From NCBI GenBank assembly GCA_035649895.1, contig DASRIS010000043.1, positions 57,158 through 121,157 on the forward strand: DNA of 64,000 bases, written 5' to 3'. Positions 1 through 7,588 of the stretch are shown here, piece by piece (within the stretch, counting starts at the first letter, position 1; every line of letters begins with the position of its first letter). A program made the position numbers and the translations under genes. The notes below the pieces were generated by a model that saw nothing but the letters and a program-made list of their open reading frames with translations, made no database searches and had not been told where the DNA came from. This DNA comes from DASSUC01 sp035649895 (GTDB lineage: Bacteria > Actinomycetota > Actinomycetes > Mycobacteriales > Micromonosporaceae).

Positions 1-5
1 ACGGA

Positions 6-488
6 GTGGTCCGGACCGCTCACGACGAGTACCCGTACCTGATGCAGTGGCGCGCCGAGCAAGGCGGCCTCTGCGTGACCGAGATGCTCCCGTTTCCCCT
101 GTACCCGGACGGCCGGTTCAACGCCATCTACTGGTGGTTCGGCGACCAGAACCCGTACCGGGTCACCCGGATCCCGTCGCCGGCCAGCCGGCTCGACGAT
201 GTTGCCCGGCTGCTCCTTGTCGAGGGTGGGCCTTGGCAGGGCCTCGCAGTCACGGCGCGGGCTCTGGCCGCCTGGTGGCGCCTGGGTCACCAGCACGACG
301 GCCTGCTCGCCGGGCATCCGCCGCCGGTGCTCGCCGCCGCGGTACACCGCCTGGTCGCGCTCCGCGCCGGCGACAAGGGGCTGTTCCGGCAGGCCGCCGA
401 GGCGTACCGCGTGGAGGAGGCCGCAGTACGCCGCGCCGATGGGGAGCTACGCAAGCTGCTCGCGCTCCGGCCGGGACAGGTCTGCTGA
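6..488 (+). CDS. Hypothetical protein, possibly 5'-truncated by the window edge
   Basis: I do not recognise this protein. The frame starts at a GTG only five bases into the window, so the true start may lie upstream. The 160 residues look globular, with an aromatic stretch near residues 40-55 (IYWWFGDQNPY) and an Ala/Leu/Arg-rich, probably helical second half. There is no signal peptide or membrane segment. It ends about 100 bases before the convergent RloB gene. Codon use is normal for the region, which supports a real gene. No function is assigned. Confidence 0.5.
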   Translation: MVRTAHDEYPYLMQWRAEQGGLCVTEMLPFPLYPDGRFNAIYWWFGDQNPYRVTRIPSPASRLDDVARLLLVEGGPWQGLAVTARALAAWWRLGHQHDGLLAGHPPPVLAAAVHRLVALRAGDKGLFRQAAEAYRVEEAAVRRADGELRKLLALRPGQVC

Positions 489-591
489 GCACTGCATGCC
501 ACCACCTCCGCCATCGCTCGCGGTACACCGCACCAGCGCCGCTGTCGCTACCTATCTCGCGCCCGGCCGGCTATGGCCCCTGGCGCAGCGG

Positions 592-1290
592 TCACACGCT
601 TACGATGCCCAGCTCGACAAGGAGCCGCCACATGTCGGTCGACGGGTCCCGTCGCAGCGGGTCGCAGTGCGCGGCGTGTCCCTTACTCGCCGAGCACTCG
701 CCTGTCGAGCAGTCCTCCACCAACCTCTTCGCCCGCTTGACAGCGGCCTCCTGCTTGCCATTAATGGCCAGGACCCGTAAGCCGTGGAGGCTCTTGTCGT
801 TGCGGGCGCCGAAGGTCTCGAACCCGGCTTGCCCTCGCAACTTCCCATGGATGACCCGGCTTGATCCGCCCTGTTGCCCGGAAAAGTCACTGAAGTGCAG
901 CAACAGCCACAGCTCAAAGGACGGATGGGAGAACGCGACCGTCACACCGCCAGCCTCGGCGTCGCGCATCGCCTGGAGAATATCGTGGTGTTGGTCGCGG
1001 TCGAAGATCGCCCACAGCTGAACCAGACCGCTGCCATGTCTTATCTCATCCCGCTGTTCCAGCGCCCTGGCGACCACCCGCGTGGGAGTCATCCCGTTGC
1101 TCCGGTACAGCGGATGGATGAGAAACCGCAGCTCAGATCCGAGCTCGCGGTTCAGGAACCCCAGGTAGTCGGGCTCGGTCGAGCCGCCCTCGACCGCCAC
1201 ATAGAACACGCGGTTGCCGCGACGGGATGCCGCGGGGACGCGGTGGAGCGGTCTTTCCACCTCGGGATCGCTGCGACGGCGTCGGCTCAT
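592..1290 (-). CDS. RloB-like TOPRIM-family protein (AbiL-type defence, second component)
   Basis: This 232-residue protein has the features of the RloB family, the partner of AAA15/RloA ATPases in AbiL-like abortive-infection and restriction-linked loci. Visible landmarks are a beta strand followed by VEGGSTEPDYL (residues 33-43, acidic E34 and E39), the acidic motif IFDRD (95-99) and the hallmark SHPSFELWLLLHF (121-133). This pattern fits a TOPRIM-like nuclease core. Its ATG overlaps the stop of the upstream ATPase gene by four bases (ATGA), so the two are translationally coupled. It probably acts in the cytoplasm as the toxic or nucleic-acid-cleaving effector. All expected motifs are present, unlike the broken homologue near 35 kb. 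Confidence 0.85.
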   Translation of the reverse strand: MSRRRRSDPEVERPLHRVPAASRRGNRVFYVAVEGGSTEPDYLGFLNRELGSELRFLIHPLYRSNGMTPTRVVARALEQRDEIRHGSGLVQLWAIFDRDQHHDILQAMRDAEAGGVTVAFSHPSFELWLLLHFSDFSGQQGGSSRVIHGKLRGQAGFETFGARNDKSLHGLRVLAINGKQEAAVKRAKRLVEDCSTGECSASKGHAAHCDPLRRDPSTDMWRLLVELGIVSV

Positions 1291-2558
1291 ACGGCCTCCG
1301 CCAGCACCTGCGCAACCTCTCGCGCCAGCTCACCACTGGTCACCATCGGTACGCCACCGTAGCGACCTCGAAGATACCCGCGCTCCAGGTTCTCCTCCTT
1401 GCGCGGCCTAGCATCGATCAATGGATACAGCTCGGTCTCCCCGGTACGGCGCTTGGCAGTGATCCATACCTGGTCCCGGTCGAGCGGACGGTCAACCATC
1501 GCAGTGCCCAGCAGCGTGGCGTCGTGAGTTGTAAAGATCAGCTGTGCACTGCGGGGGTTGGCCTTCGGATCTTGGAAGAGCCGGATGACCTCTGCCGCGA
1601 GCATCGGGTGCAGGCTGGCATCGAGCTCGTCAACGAGCAGGACTGATCCCTCACTGAGCACGGTGAGGAGTGGACCAAGAAAGCCGAACCAGGCCGATGT
1701 GCCCAGCGACTCCTGGCGCACAAGGTCCAGCGGCACCAGCTCTCCCGCTCCGCTGTGGTGCAACAGCCGGACCTGCTGGTCAGCGGGGAGGGACGGGTCG
1801 ATATGTATACCCGCTACCCCCAGGTCCGCCACCCGTAGCAGCGCCTCGATCCGTCCCCGGTGCTGGCTTCCGCTTCGCCGGTCGGTGAGCAGCTGACGGG
1901 TGTACTGACCAGGCACAGCGGTGCTCCCGCGCAGCGGGGTGGTCCACAGACCATCCAGGAACCAGCGGTGGACTGTGCTGAGCTGCGGATGGTTCAGGCT
2001 CGCCGCTACCGTCAGGAACAGCGAGTTCGGCCGGGTGAACTCCGCGAGCCGCTCCTTCTTGCCTCGTAGGCCGTCACCAGGGAAGAGGAACTCCTCCCCC
2101 CGTTCGCGGTCGGCCTCCCGGTCGAACCAGACCTGCCTTCGCCCGTGGGGGTAGGCGTGCAGCCACTCCGCCTCGACCCGCTCGTCGGAGAGCTCGAACC
2201 CATAGGTGTAGCGGACGGGTCGTTCGCCGAGGAGCAGGTCAACCTCGAACAGCGTCGTATCCTCGCGTGCCGCCGGAGCTAGCGCGAACGGCTCACGAGG
2301 AACGCTGGCCCCCTGCGCCCACTCCGCGAGCGATGTCCGCACCGCCTCGCGCATCGCGCCAACTGCGGCGAGCATATTGGACTTACCAGATGCGTTCGCA
2401 CCAAAGATCCCAGCGACCGGCACAACGGCGATCTCCCGACCTTCGGCCCGCACACCAGTCGGCCGAGCCGTCCCTTCATTGAGTTCCGTCGCTACCAATG
2501 ACAGCTCATGCTCAGCTCGGATCGACCGGTGGTTAGCCACCCTGAAGCGCAGAAGCAC
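1287..2558 (-). CDS. AAA15/RloA-like ABC-type ATPase (AbiL-type defence, first component)
   Basis: A 423-residue ATPase of the AAA_15/RloA class (OLD/SMC-like fold). The N-terminus LLRFRVANHRSI is typical of the family. Walker A is GANASGKS (53-60), and the Walker B/D-loop region VLLVDELDASLHP lies near residues 303-317. The C-terminal part carries an H-motif-like segment (FTTHDATLL). It precedes and overlaps rloB by four bases in the same operon. By family knowledge the ATPase senses or gates and RloB executes. The target of sensing cannot be read from the sequence. A paralogue with the same start and motif order lies at 33.4 kb. Confidence 0.85.
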   Translation of the reverse strand: MLLRFRVANHRSIRAEHELSLVATELNEGTARPTGVRAEGREIAVVPVAGIFGANASGKSNMLAAVGAMREAVRTSLAEWAQGASVPREPFALAPAAREDTTLFEVDLLLGERPVRYTYGFELSDERVEAEWLHAYPHGRRQVWFDREADRERGEEFLFPGDGLRGKKERLAEFTRPNSLFLTVAASLNHPQLSTVHRWFLDGLWTTPLRGSTAVPGQYTRQLLTDRRSGSQHRGRIEALLRVADLGVAGIHIDPSLPADQQVRLLHHSGAGELVPLDLVRQESLGTSAWFGFLGPLLTVLSEGSVLLVDELDASLHPMLAAEVIRLFQDPKANPRSAQLIFTTHDATLLGTAMVDRPLDRDQVWITAKRRTGETELYPLIDARPRKEENLERGYLRGRYGGVPMVTSGELAREVAQVLAEAV

Positions 2559-2667
2559 GGTCGCCTCCTTGCCGGACGAATACTCCGCCTCGCACCCCTT
2601 CCATGCACGAAAGCCGCACGAAAGAGCAGCTGCTGCCTCTACTCTAGCCGTTAGGGAGGCGCGGCTG

Positions 2668-3690
2668 TCACTCGGCGCCTGGCTGGGCGCCGGTCTGGCG
2701 AGGATTGTAGGTTGATGACCTAGCCAGGTCTTCGAAGAGGCGCTGCTCCCGTGGGCTGAGCCGCTCGGGCACCATCACCTTCACCTCGGCGTAAAGGTCC
2801 CCCGCCGCGCCCTGGGAGCTGGGCAGGCCCCGGCCGGGCAGGCGCAGGCGGCGGCCCGTCGACGAGCCGGGCGGCACCTGCACCTGCACCACCCCAGCTG
2901 GCGTGTTGAGCGGGACCGTCGCGCCAAGCGCCGCCTCCCACGGCGTCACCGGCAGGTCCACGAAGACGTCACGGCCGTCGACCCGGTAACGCGGATGCGC
3001 TGCCAGCCGGACGACTAGGTAGAGATCGCCGGCCAAGCCCCCACCCGTACCGGAGGCGCCCAAGCCGGCAAGCCGGATCCGCGTGCCGTCGGTGACCCCT
3101 GCCGGGATGCTCACCTCGTAGCTACGCGACCCGCCCGGCGCCGGCACGCTGACCAGGCAACGGCCACCGGTGTACGCGTCCTCGACCCGCAGCTGGACCT
3201 CCGCCTCGGTGTCGGTGCCTGGTGCCGCGGACCGGCGGCCGAAGCCGCGACGGGGAAAGCCCCCGCCGAGCATCCCGTCGACGTCGACAAAGCCCGGGTC
3301 GTGCGGGCCAGGATCTCCAAAGCCCGACGCTTGCCCGTACCGGTCGCGGAACGGGGCGTCGCGGAAGGCGCCACGGATGTTGACGCGTACCCGCCGCCCT
3401 CGGCCCCAGGTCTCGGACGGGCCACCCGCCGGGCCGCCGCCAGGGCGCTCACCGCTGGTGGGTGCCTTTCGCCAGTCGGGGCCGAACCGGTCGTAGCGGG
3501 CCCGGGTGGCCGGGTCCGACAGCACCTCGTACGCCTCGCCGATCTGCTTGAACCGCTCCTCCGCCCCGGAGTCCTGGTTGACGTCCGGGTGGTGCTGGCG
3601 GGCGAGCTTCCGGTAGGCGTGCTGGATCTCCTCCTGGCTGGCGGTGCGGGCCACCCCGAGCACCTGGTAGAAGTCATGCGTCGGCGCCAC
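2668..3690 (-). CDS. DnaJ-class J-domain co-chaperone without zinc finger (CbpA-like)
   Basis: A 340-residue class B J-protein. The J domain occupies residues 1-70 with the HPD tripeptide (RQHHPDV) that stimulates DnaK ATPase. It is followed by a Gly/Arg/Pro-rich linker (about 75-160) and two beta-rich CTDI/CTDII client-binding domains (about 165-330). The four CxxCxGxG zinc motifs of true DnaJ are absent, so it resembles CbpA. It lies downstream of hspR on the same strand, separated by about 100 bases, and is probably in the HspR-controlled heat-shock operon. The C-terminal tail after residue 325 is short and polar. Confidence 0.9.
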   Translation of the reverse strand: MAPTHDFYQVLGVARTASQEEIQHAYRKLARQHHPDVNQDSGAEERFKQIGEAYEVLSDPATRARYDRFGPDWRKAPTSGERPGGGPAGGPSETWGRGRRVRVNIRGAFRDAPFRDRYGQASGFGDPGPHDPGFVDVDGMLGGGFPRRGFGRRSAAPGTDTEAEVQLRVEDAYTGGRCLVSVPAPGGSRSYEVSIPAGVTDGTRIRLAGLGASGTGGGLAGDLYLVVRLAAHPRYRVDGRDVFVDLPVTPWEAALGATVPLNTPAGVVQVQVPPGSSTGRRLRLPGRGLPSSQGAAGDLYAEVKVMVPERLSPREQRLFEDLARSSTYNPRQTGAQPGAE

Positions 3691-3792
3691 GATCCTGCTC
3701 CTACTCGCACGATATGGGAGGAGGCAACCTCGCCTTCGTCATCCATAAAACGTGAGCCATGTTGTATCAACTATCCCACTGACGACGAGCTG

Positions 3793-4149
3793 CTAGCCGG
3801 AGGGCGCCGGCCGCGAGCGACGCAGCCACGCGTTCTCCGTACGCAGCTCGGCCAGCTCCCGCTCCAGGCGCAGGACCAGGCCGATGCCGGCCAGGTTCAC
3901 CCCGCCCTCGACCAGCGCCGTGATCCGGCGCAGCCGGGTCAGGTCGTTGTCGCTGTAGCGGCGCGTGCCGCCGTTGGTGCGGGCCGGGGTGAGCAGGCCC
4001 GCCCGCTCGTACCCGCGCAGCGTGTGCGGGCCGATGCCGGTCAGCTCGGTGACCACCGAGATCGGGTAGAGGCCCTGGTCCGGCTCGGCACCGGACTGCC
4101 CGGCAGAGCCTTTCCTCGGACTTGACAACGACATGTTCTCGTTGTACAT
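3793..4149 (-). CDS. hspR: HspR, MerR-family heat-shock repressor
   Basis: A 118-residue MerR-type regulator of the HspR group. The winged HTH spans about residues 28-75 (LYPISVVTELTGIGPHTLRGYERAGLLTP fragment, then TRRYSDNDLTRLRRI). It is followed by a coiled-coil dimer helix (LVLRLERELAELRTENAWL). HspR binds HAIR inverted repeats with DnaK as co-repressor in actinomycetes. Start choice is uncertain: ATG at 4149, or the inner ATG at 4134 (MSLSS), neither with a strong Shine-Dalgarno. A HAIR-like site lies just upstream (4160-4180) between this gene and the divergent hsp20, supporting autoregulation and joint control. The J-protein gene follows in the same direction. Confidence 0.9.
   Translation of the reverse strand: MYNENMSLSSPRKGSAGQSGAEPDQGLYPISVVTELTGIGPHTLRGYERAGLLTPARTNGGTRRYSDNDLTRLRRITALVEGGVNLAGIGLVLRLERELAELRTENAWLRRSRPAPSG
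4125..4145. promoter_or_regulatory. Inverted repeat ACAACGA-N7-TCGTTGT in the hspR start region
   Basis: A perfect 7-base inverted repeat with a 7-base spacer overlaps the first codons of hspR and lies 15 bases from the HAIR-like site. A TTGACA hexamer (4122-4127) overlaps its left arm and could be a -35 for hsp20. Its spacing equals that of HAIR but the arm sequence differs. It may be a second operator or an mRNA hairpin. The function is inferred only. Confidence 0.45.
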
Positions 4150-4159
4150 GGTTAATTAT

Positions 4160-4180
4160 GTTGAGTCAACGGGGCTCAAC
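4160..4180. promoter_or_regulatory. HAIR-like HspR operator
   Basis: The sequence GTTGAGT-N7-GCTCAAC is a near-perfect match to the HAIR consensus CTTGAGT-N7-ACTCAAG. It sits between divergent hspR and hsp20, 11 bases from the hspR start and about 46 bases from the hsp20 start. HspR-DnaK binding here would repress both directions until heat shock. Confidence 0.85.
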
Positions 4181-4226
4181 TACAGGGCCCGAGCTTAGGG
4201 CAAGCACCAAGGAGGCGAGAGCAACG

Positions 4227-4646
4227 ATGTTGATGCGCACCGACCCGTTCCGGGAGTTCGACCGGCTCGCCGAGCAGTTCTTCGGCACCGCGAACCGCCC
4301 GGCGGTGATGCACATGGACGCCGAGCGGGAGGGTGACTGGTTCTACGTGCACTTCGACCTGCCAGGTGTAGACCCAGACAGCATCGACGTGACCGTCGAG
4401 CGCAACGTGCTCACGGTGACGGCGCAGCGCCAGCGCCAGCAGCGCGAAGGCGTGGAGCAGGTGATCGCGGAGCGGCCCATGGGCACCTTCCGCCGGCAGC
4501 TGTTCCTCGGCGAGACCCTCGACACCGACCACCTCGAGGCAAACTACGACAACGGCGTGCTGACCCTGCGGATCCCGGTCGCTGAGCAGGCGAAGCCACG
4601 CAAGATCACGGTCGGCGGCAGCGGCCACCAGCAGATCAACGCCTGA
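4227..4646 (+). CDS. Hsp20 family small heat-shock protein
   Basis: A 139-residue alpha-crystallin-type chaperone (HSP18 class). The N-terminal arm MLMRTDPFREFDRL is typical. The crystallin domain runs from about residue 33 to 125, with the conserved DLPGVDPDSIDV and the NGVLTLRIP motif near the end. A C-terminal IxI-like segment (RKITV) follows. The start at 4227 is chosen because GGAGG (4211-4215) lies 11 bases upstream and the homology begins there; a longer frame would reach back into the operator. It is divergent from hspR with a HAIR-like operator between them. It should be strongly heat-inducible. Confidence 0.95.
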   Translation: MLMRTDPFREFDRLAEQFFGTANRPAVMHMDAEREGDWFYVHFDLPGVDPDSIDVTVERNVLTVTAQRQRQQREGVEQVIAERPMGTFRRQLFLGETLDTDHLEANYDNGVLTLRIPVAEQAKPRKITVGGSGHQQINA

Positions 4647-4692
4647 CCGTACAGGCCCACAGGTCCGTTCCGGTTGTCACCTCCGCCGCTGC

Positions 4693-4716
4693 GGGGCGCG
4701 CCATCCAGCGCGCCCC
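4693..4716 (+). terminator. Hairpin downstream of hsp20
   Basis: A perfect 9-base stem, GGGGCGCGC with a 6-base loop and GCGCGCCCC, lies 47 bases after the hsp20 stop. No U-tract follows, as is usual for high-GC actinomycetes. It may be a terminator. Confidence 0.55.
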
Positions 4717-4929
4717 ACAGCCGTCCCCAGTCTGAAGGACAAGTGCTGAGGGGGCGCGATGCAGCTACTGATGCCCGGCCGCTTCTACCGGCGCCGCCGG
4801 CGCGTGCGGTCAGCCCATCTCCGCCGACCGCCCAACCGGCGCACCTGACCATACCGGCACGCCACGTCGCAGCCTGCACACCGCCGGACGCGTCAGTCGC
4901 GTGTCGGGCGCCTGCGCGCACGTATGTAC

Positions 4930-5481
4930 TCAGAACGATCGGCGTACCGGTGGACCGGGAACCCGCGGCCGGCGTAGGAGCAGCACGACGACCGTGAGCG
5001 CGACGACACCGTCGAGCGCGAGCAGCACCGCACTGAGCGGGTCGACCCCGTGCTCGTGCGAGGGCTCCGCTACCGCGCCAGCCGGTGCCGGCGCGGCTGC
5101 GGAGCCAGCCCCGCTGGCCACGCTGAAGCGCAGCTGCCCCACCCGCTCCGCACCGCCGGCAAAGGTCACGTGGTACGCGACCGTCATCTCACCGGTGGCC
5201 GTGATGCTGACCGGCTGGCGCAGCCGCTCCGGCGTGACCAGGCTGGGCTGACCGGAGCTCACGGCCGTACCCGCCGTGTCCCGGACGGAGACGTGGGACC
5301 GCCCCAGGTCCACGGCACCGTGGAGCGACAGCACGACCTCGGTGGGGGCCTGCGTGAGCACCGCCCCGTCGGCCGGGCTGGTCGAGGTGACCGCGGCCGG
5401 GTCAGGCCTCCCCGCCCAGAACGCGGCCAGCACGACACCAGACGCCAGCATCGCCCCGACTGCCAGCACCGGCCGTCGCAT
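4930..5481 (-). CDS. CopC-domain exported/membrane-anchored protein
   Basis: A 183-residue protein with an N-terminal hydrophobic signal or anchor (about residues 4-24) and a CopC/YcnJ-type beta-sandwich (about 30-125, starting STSPADGAVLTQAPTEV). A Ser/Ala/Pro linker follows, then a C-terminal membrane helix (about 150-172) and a basic tail. CopC domains bind copper or serve in copper import/export outside the membrane. The first mature histidine of classical CopC is not seen, but HGAVDLGRSH supplies two histidines. The start at 5481 is preferred because it lies two bases after the stop of the upstream gene. The two are probably co-transcribed. Confidence 0.75.
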   Translation of the reverse strand: MRRPVLAVGAMLASGVVLAAFWAGRPDPAAVTSTSPADGAVLTQAPTEVVLSLHGAVDLGRSHVSVRDTAGTAVSSGQPSLVTPERLRQPVSITATGEMTVAYHVTFAGGAERVGQLRFSVASGAGSAAAPAPAGAVAEPSHEHGVDPLSAVLLALDGVVALTVVVLLLRRPRVPGPPVRRSF

Positions 5482-5483
5482 GG

Positions 5484-6074
5484 TCAGCCGCTCGGCGTGG
5501 CCGCGGGGTCGGCCGCCTCGTCGCGGCGGACGCAGCCGCACCTGGTCTCCTCGCGCTCCCGAGCGTTAGGGCGCAGGTGCAGGTAGACCGCGATCAGCAT
5601 GGGGATGAACACGACCGAGTTGTAGAACAGGTGCAGCTCGACCCTTGGGAAGAAGACCTGGGCCACGCTGGTCGCGACGGCGCCGCCGAAGAACGTGGTG
5701 TCGGCCTGTGCCTGGATGAGCAGCAGCAGGTGCTCGATGTGGTGCCAGAACTGGATCGCCAGCGCAACCAGCCACCAGGTCCTGGCCCGGCCGACGAAGC
5801 CGGGCAGCAGCAGGAACAGCCCGGTCAGCATGACTATGGCGTACCCGTAGTGCAGCCACTCGGACGAGACGAGCCACGGGAACCACTGGCCGAGCACGCC
5901 CCGAGAGGCCGGACGGGGCCGGTCCAGCACCCAGATCTGGTACGCCTGCACCAGGTGCTCAGCCCAGTGCGCCAGTACGACAAGCATAAAGACGTTAAGC
6001 GCCAACGGGTGGAACCGCCCGTTGACCGCTGCCACGCTAAACGCCCGAGGTGGCGTCATGCTGATCGCCGACAT
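5484..6074 (-). CDS. His-rich polytopic membrane protein, function unknown
   Basis: A 196-residue integral membrane protein with about four hydrophobic helices (residues 25-45, 72-95, 100-122, 146-168). Histidines cluster at helix ends: HWAEHLVQ, FWHHIEHLLLL and VELHLFYN. Such pairs could bind a metal, which would fit the coupled CopC-domain gene two bases downstream, but this is inference. The cytoplasmic tail has CGC and many charged residues. I do not recognise a named family. Confidence 0.7.
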   Translation of the reverse strand: MSAISMTPPRAFSVAAVNGRFHPLALNVFMLVVLAHWAEHLVQAYQIWVLDRPRPASRGVLGQWFPWLVSSEWLHYGYAIVMLTGLFLLLPGFVGRARTWWLVALAIQFWHHIEHLLLLIQAQADTTFFGGAVATSVAQVFFPRVELHLFYNSVVFIPMLIAVYLHLRPNAREREETRCGCVRRDEAADPAATPSG

Positions 6075-6252
6075 CCCAACTTCCCTTCCTGGTAGCGGTG
6101 CTTTCTAGGTTGCGGTGACGCTACCCACAGTTACGCATCTATTCGTCCAGAGTCACAGCAGGAGCAAAGACCCTGCCCGTAACGGCCAGGACCGCCGGCC
6201 ATGGCGCCTGGGCCGGCCGGAGCAGGACAGGCACTGCGGCCGTCGCACGTGG

Positions 6253-7512
6253 TCACCGGGCGGCCTCCTCGAAGTGCCGCGCGCAGAGCCGCAGGCGGCG
6301 GGCGTGCCACACCATGTACGTGCCGAGGACGAGCTGGACGAGGCTGCGCCACACGTCCTCCCACCGGTCGCGCAGGCGGAGGTAGGCCAGCACCGGCGCC
6401 TGTCGCCGCACCCGGCTGCCACGCGGGGTCAGCAGGCAGGGCCCCCGGTTCGGCAGCGGTCTGATGTGCGCCGCAGTGGTGGCGAGCTCGAAGTGGGCGA
6501 GCACCTCACGCACCACCGCCTTGACCGTCACCGGGGCGAGGTGCCAGGCCGGGCAGGGCCGGTTGGCGGCGACGCCGAACGGGATGTCTCCGCCGGAACG
6601 GTGGAAGTCGGGGTAGCTGAAGCAGAGCACCGACCCGGCCGGGATCGCGGTGCCCGCGGGCAGCGTGATGTCGGCCCTGGTGATGCGGTGCGCGACACCG
6701 AACAGCGGGTACGCCCGCAGCGTCTCGTCGAAGACCCCGTCGAGCGCCGCCGGGTCCGGCCCGGCTGCCGCGCGTTGCAGCTCCTCGTTCGCGGCGAGGA
6801 CCATCAGCACGTGCGCGGTCGCCTCCGAGCTCTGCACGACCGCGGTGTTGAAGAAGGTCCCCTGCAGGTAGAGAGCCTGCTCGCCAAGGTCCAACGTGGA
6901 CGGCAGCTCGTGCGGGACCTGGTCGAGCACCTGCCCCAGGTGAGCTGTGAGCCGCAGCCGCCGGTCCATGTGCCGCAGCCCGCAGCACTTGAGGGCGGTG
7001 ACCACGTCGTCGGCGTTGGCCACGATCATGGCGCGGACCTCGTCCGTGGCCGGCTGGCCGAAGACCACCCGGTGGTAGAGCTCGGCCCAGACCGGCATCA
7101 CCAGGTCACGCAGCCGGACCAGACCCGTACCCGGTGGCAGTGCGGCCTTGACGCACTCGACGGCGAGCTGGTCCGCGGCGATGCTGGGCATGGCCAGGAT
7201 GCGGCGGGTGGCGCGCGCCACGTCGTCGTAGCGCGGCCCCGGCTCCAGATGCTCCTGGTGCACCTGGGCGCCGGGCGAGAGCCAGTACCAGAACAGGTCG
7301 GACAGGGCCGCGCCGCGGCTGCGCCCGCAGGCGGCCGGGTTGGCGTAGACCTCGACGAACTCGGCGACGTCGACGAGGTCACCGGGGACCGGGATGCCCT
7401 CGTCGCCGTTGATCCGGGCGAAGAGCCACATCCGCAGCCTGACCACGGCACGGGGCAGCCAGAACGGCAGGCTCACCACGACTAGAAGAGCAAGCGGAGC
7501 CACCACGGTCAC
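6253..7512 (-). CDS. Cytochrome P450-like protein with N-terminal membrane anchor
   Basis: A 419-residue protein with P450 signatures: the ExxR motif in helix K (ETLRAYP, near residue 265) and a heme-ligand loop IPFGVAANRPCPAW with Cys320. A hydrophobic helix at residues 3-20 suggests membrane anchoring, which is rare for bacterial P450s. The expected helix-I oxygen-activating motif (A/G)Gx(D/E)T(T/S) is replaced by FFNTAVVQSSEAT, so it may not be a classical monooxygenase. An extra C-terminal segment of about 60 residues carries another hydrophobic stretch. It is divergent from the FAD oxidoreductase gene with 76 bases between them, so they may share a promoter region. Confidence 0.8.
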   Translation of the reverse strand: MTVVAPLALLVVVSLPFWLPRAVVRLRMWLFARINGDEGIPVPGDLVDVAEFVEVYANPAACGRSRGAALSDLFWYWLSPGAQVHQEHLEPGPRYDDVARATRRILAMPSIAADQLAVECVKAALPPGTGLVRLRDLVMPVWAELYHRVVFGQPATDEVRAMIVANADDVVTALKCCGLRHMDRRLRLTAHLGQVLDQVPHELPSTLDLGEQALYLQGTFFNTAVVQSSEATAHVLMVLAANEELQRAAAGPDPAALDGVFDETLRAYPLFGVAHRITRADITLPAGTAIPAGSVLCFSYPDFHRSGGDIPFGVAANRPCPAWHLAPVTVKAVVREVLAHFELATTAAHIRPLPNRGPCLLTPRGSRVRRQAPVLAYLRLRDRWEDVWRSLVQLVLGTYMVWHARRLRLCARHFEEAAR

Positions 7513-7588
7513 AACAGCTATACGGAACCAGCCGCGAAAAGGGATTCACCGGGGATCCCAGCGGCCGTCATTCTCCGTATAACTAGGT

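Noticed and set aside
2720..3770. Alternative minus frames within the J-protein gene
   Set aside because: Arg/Pro-rich shadows of the J-domain gene.
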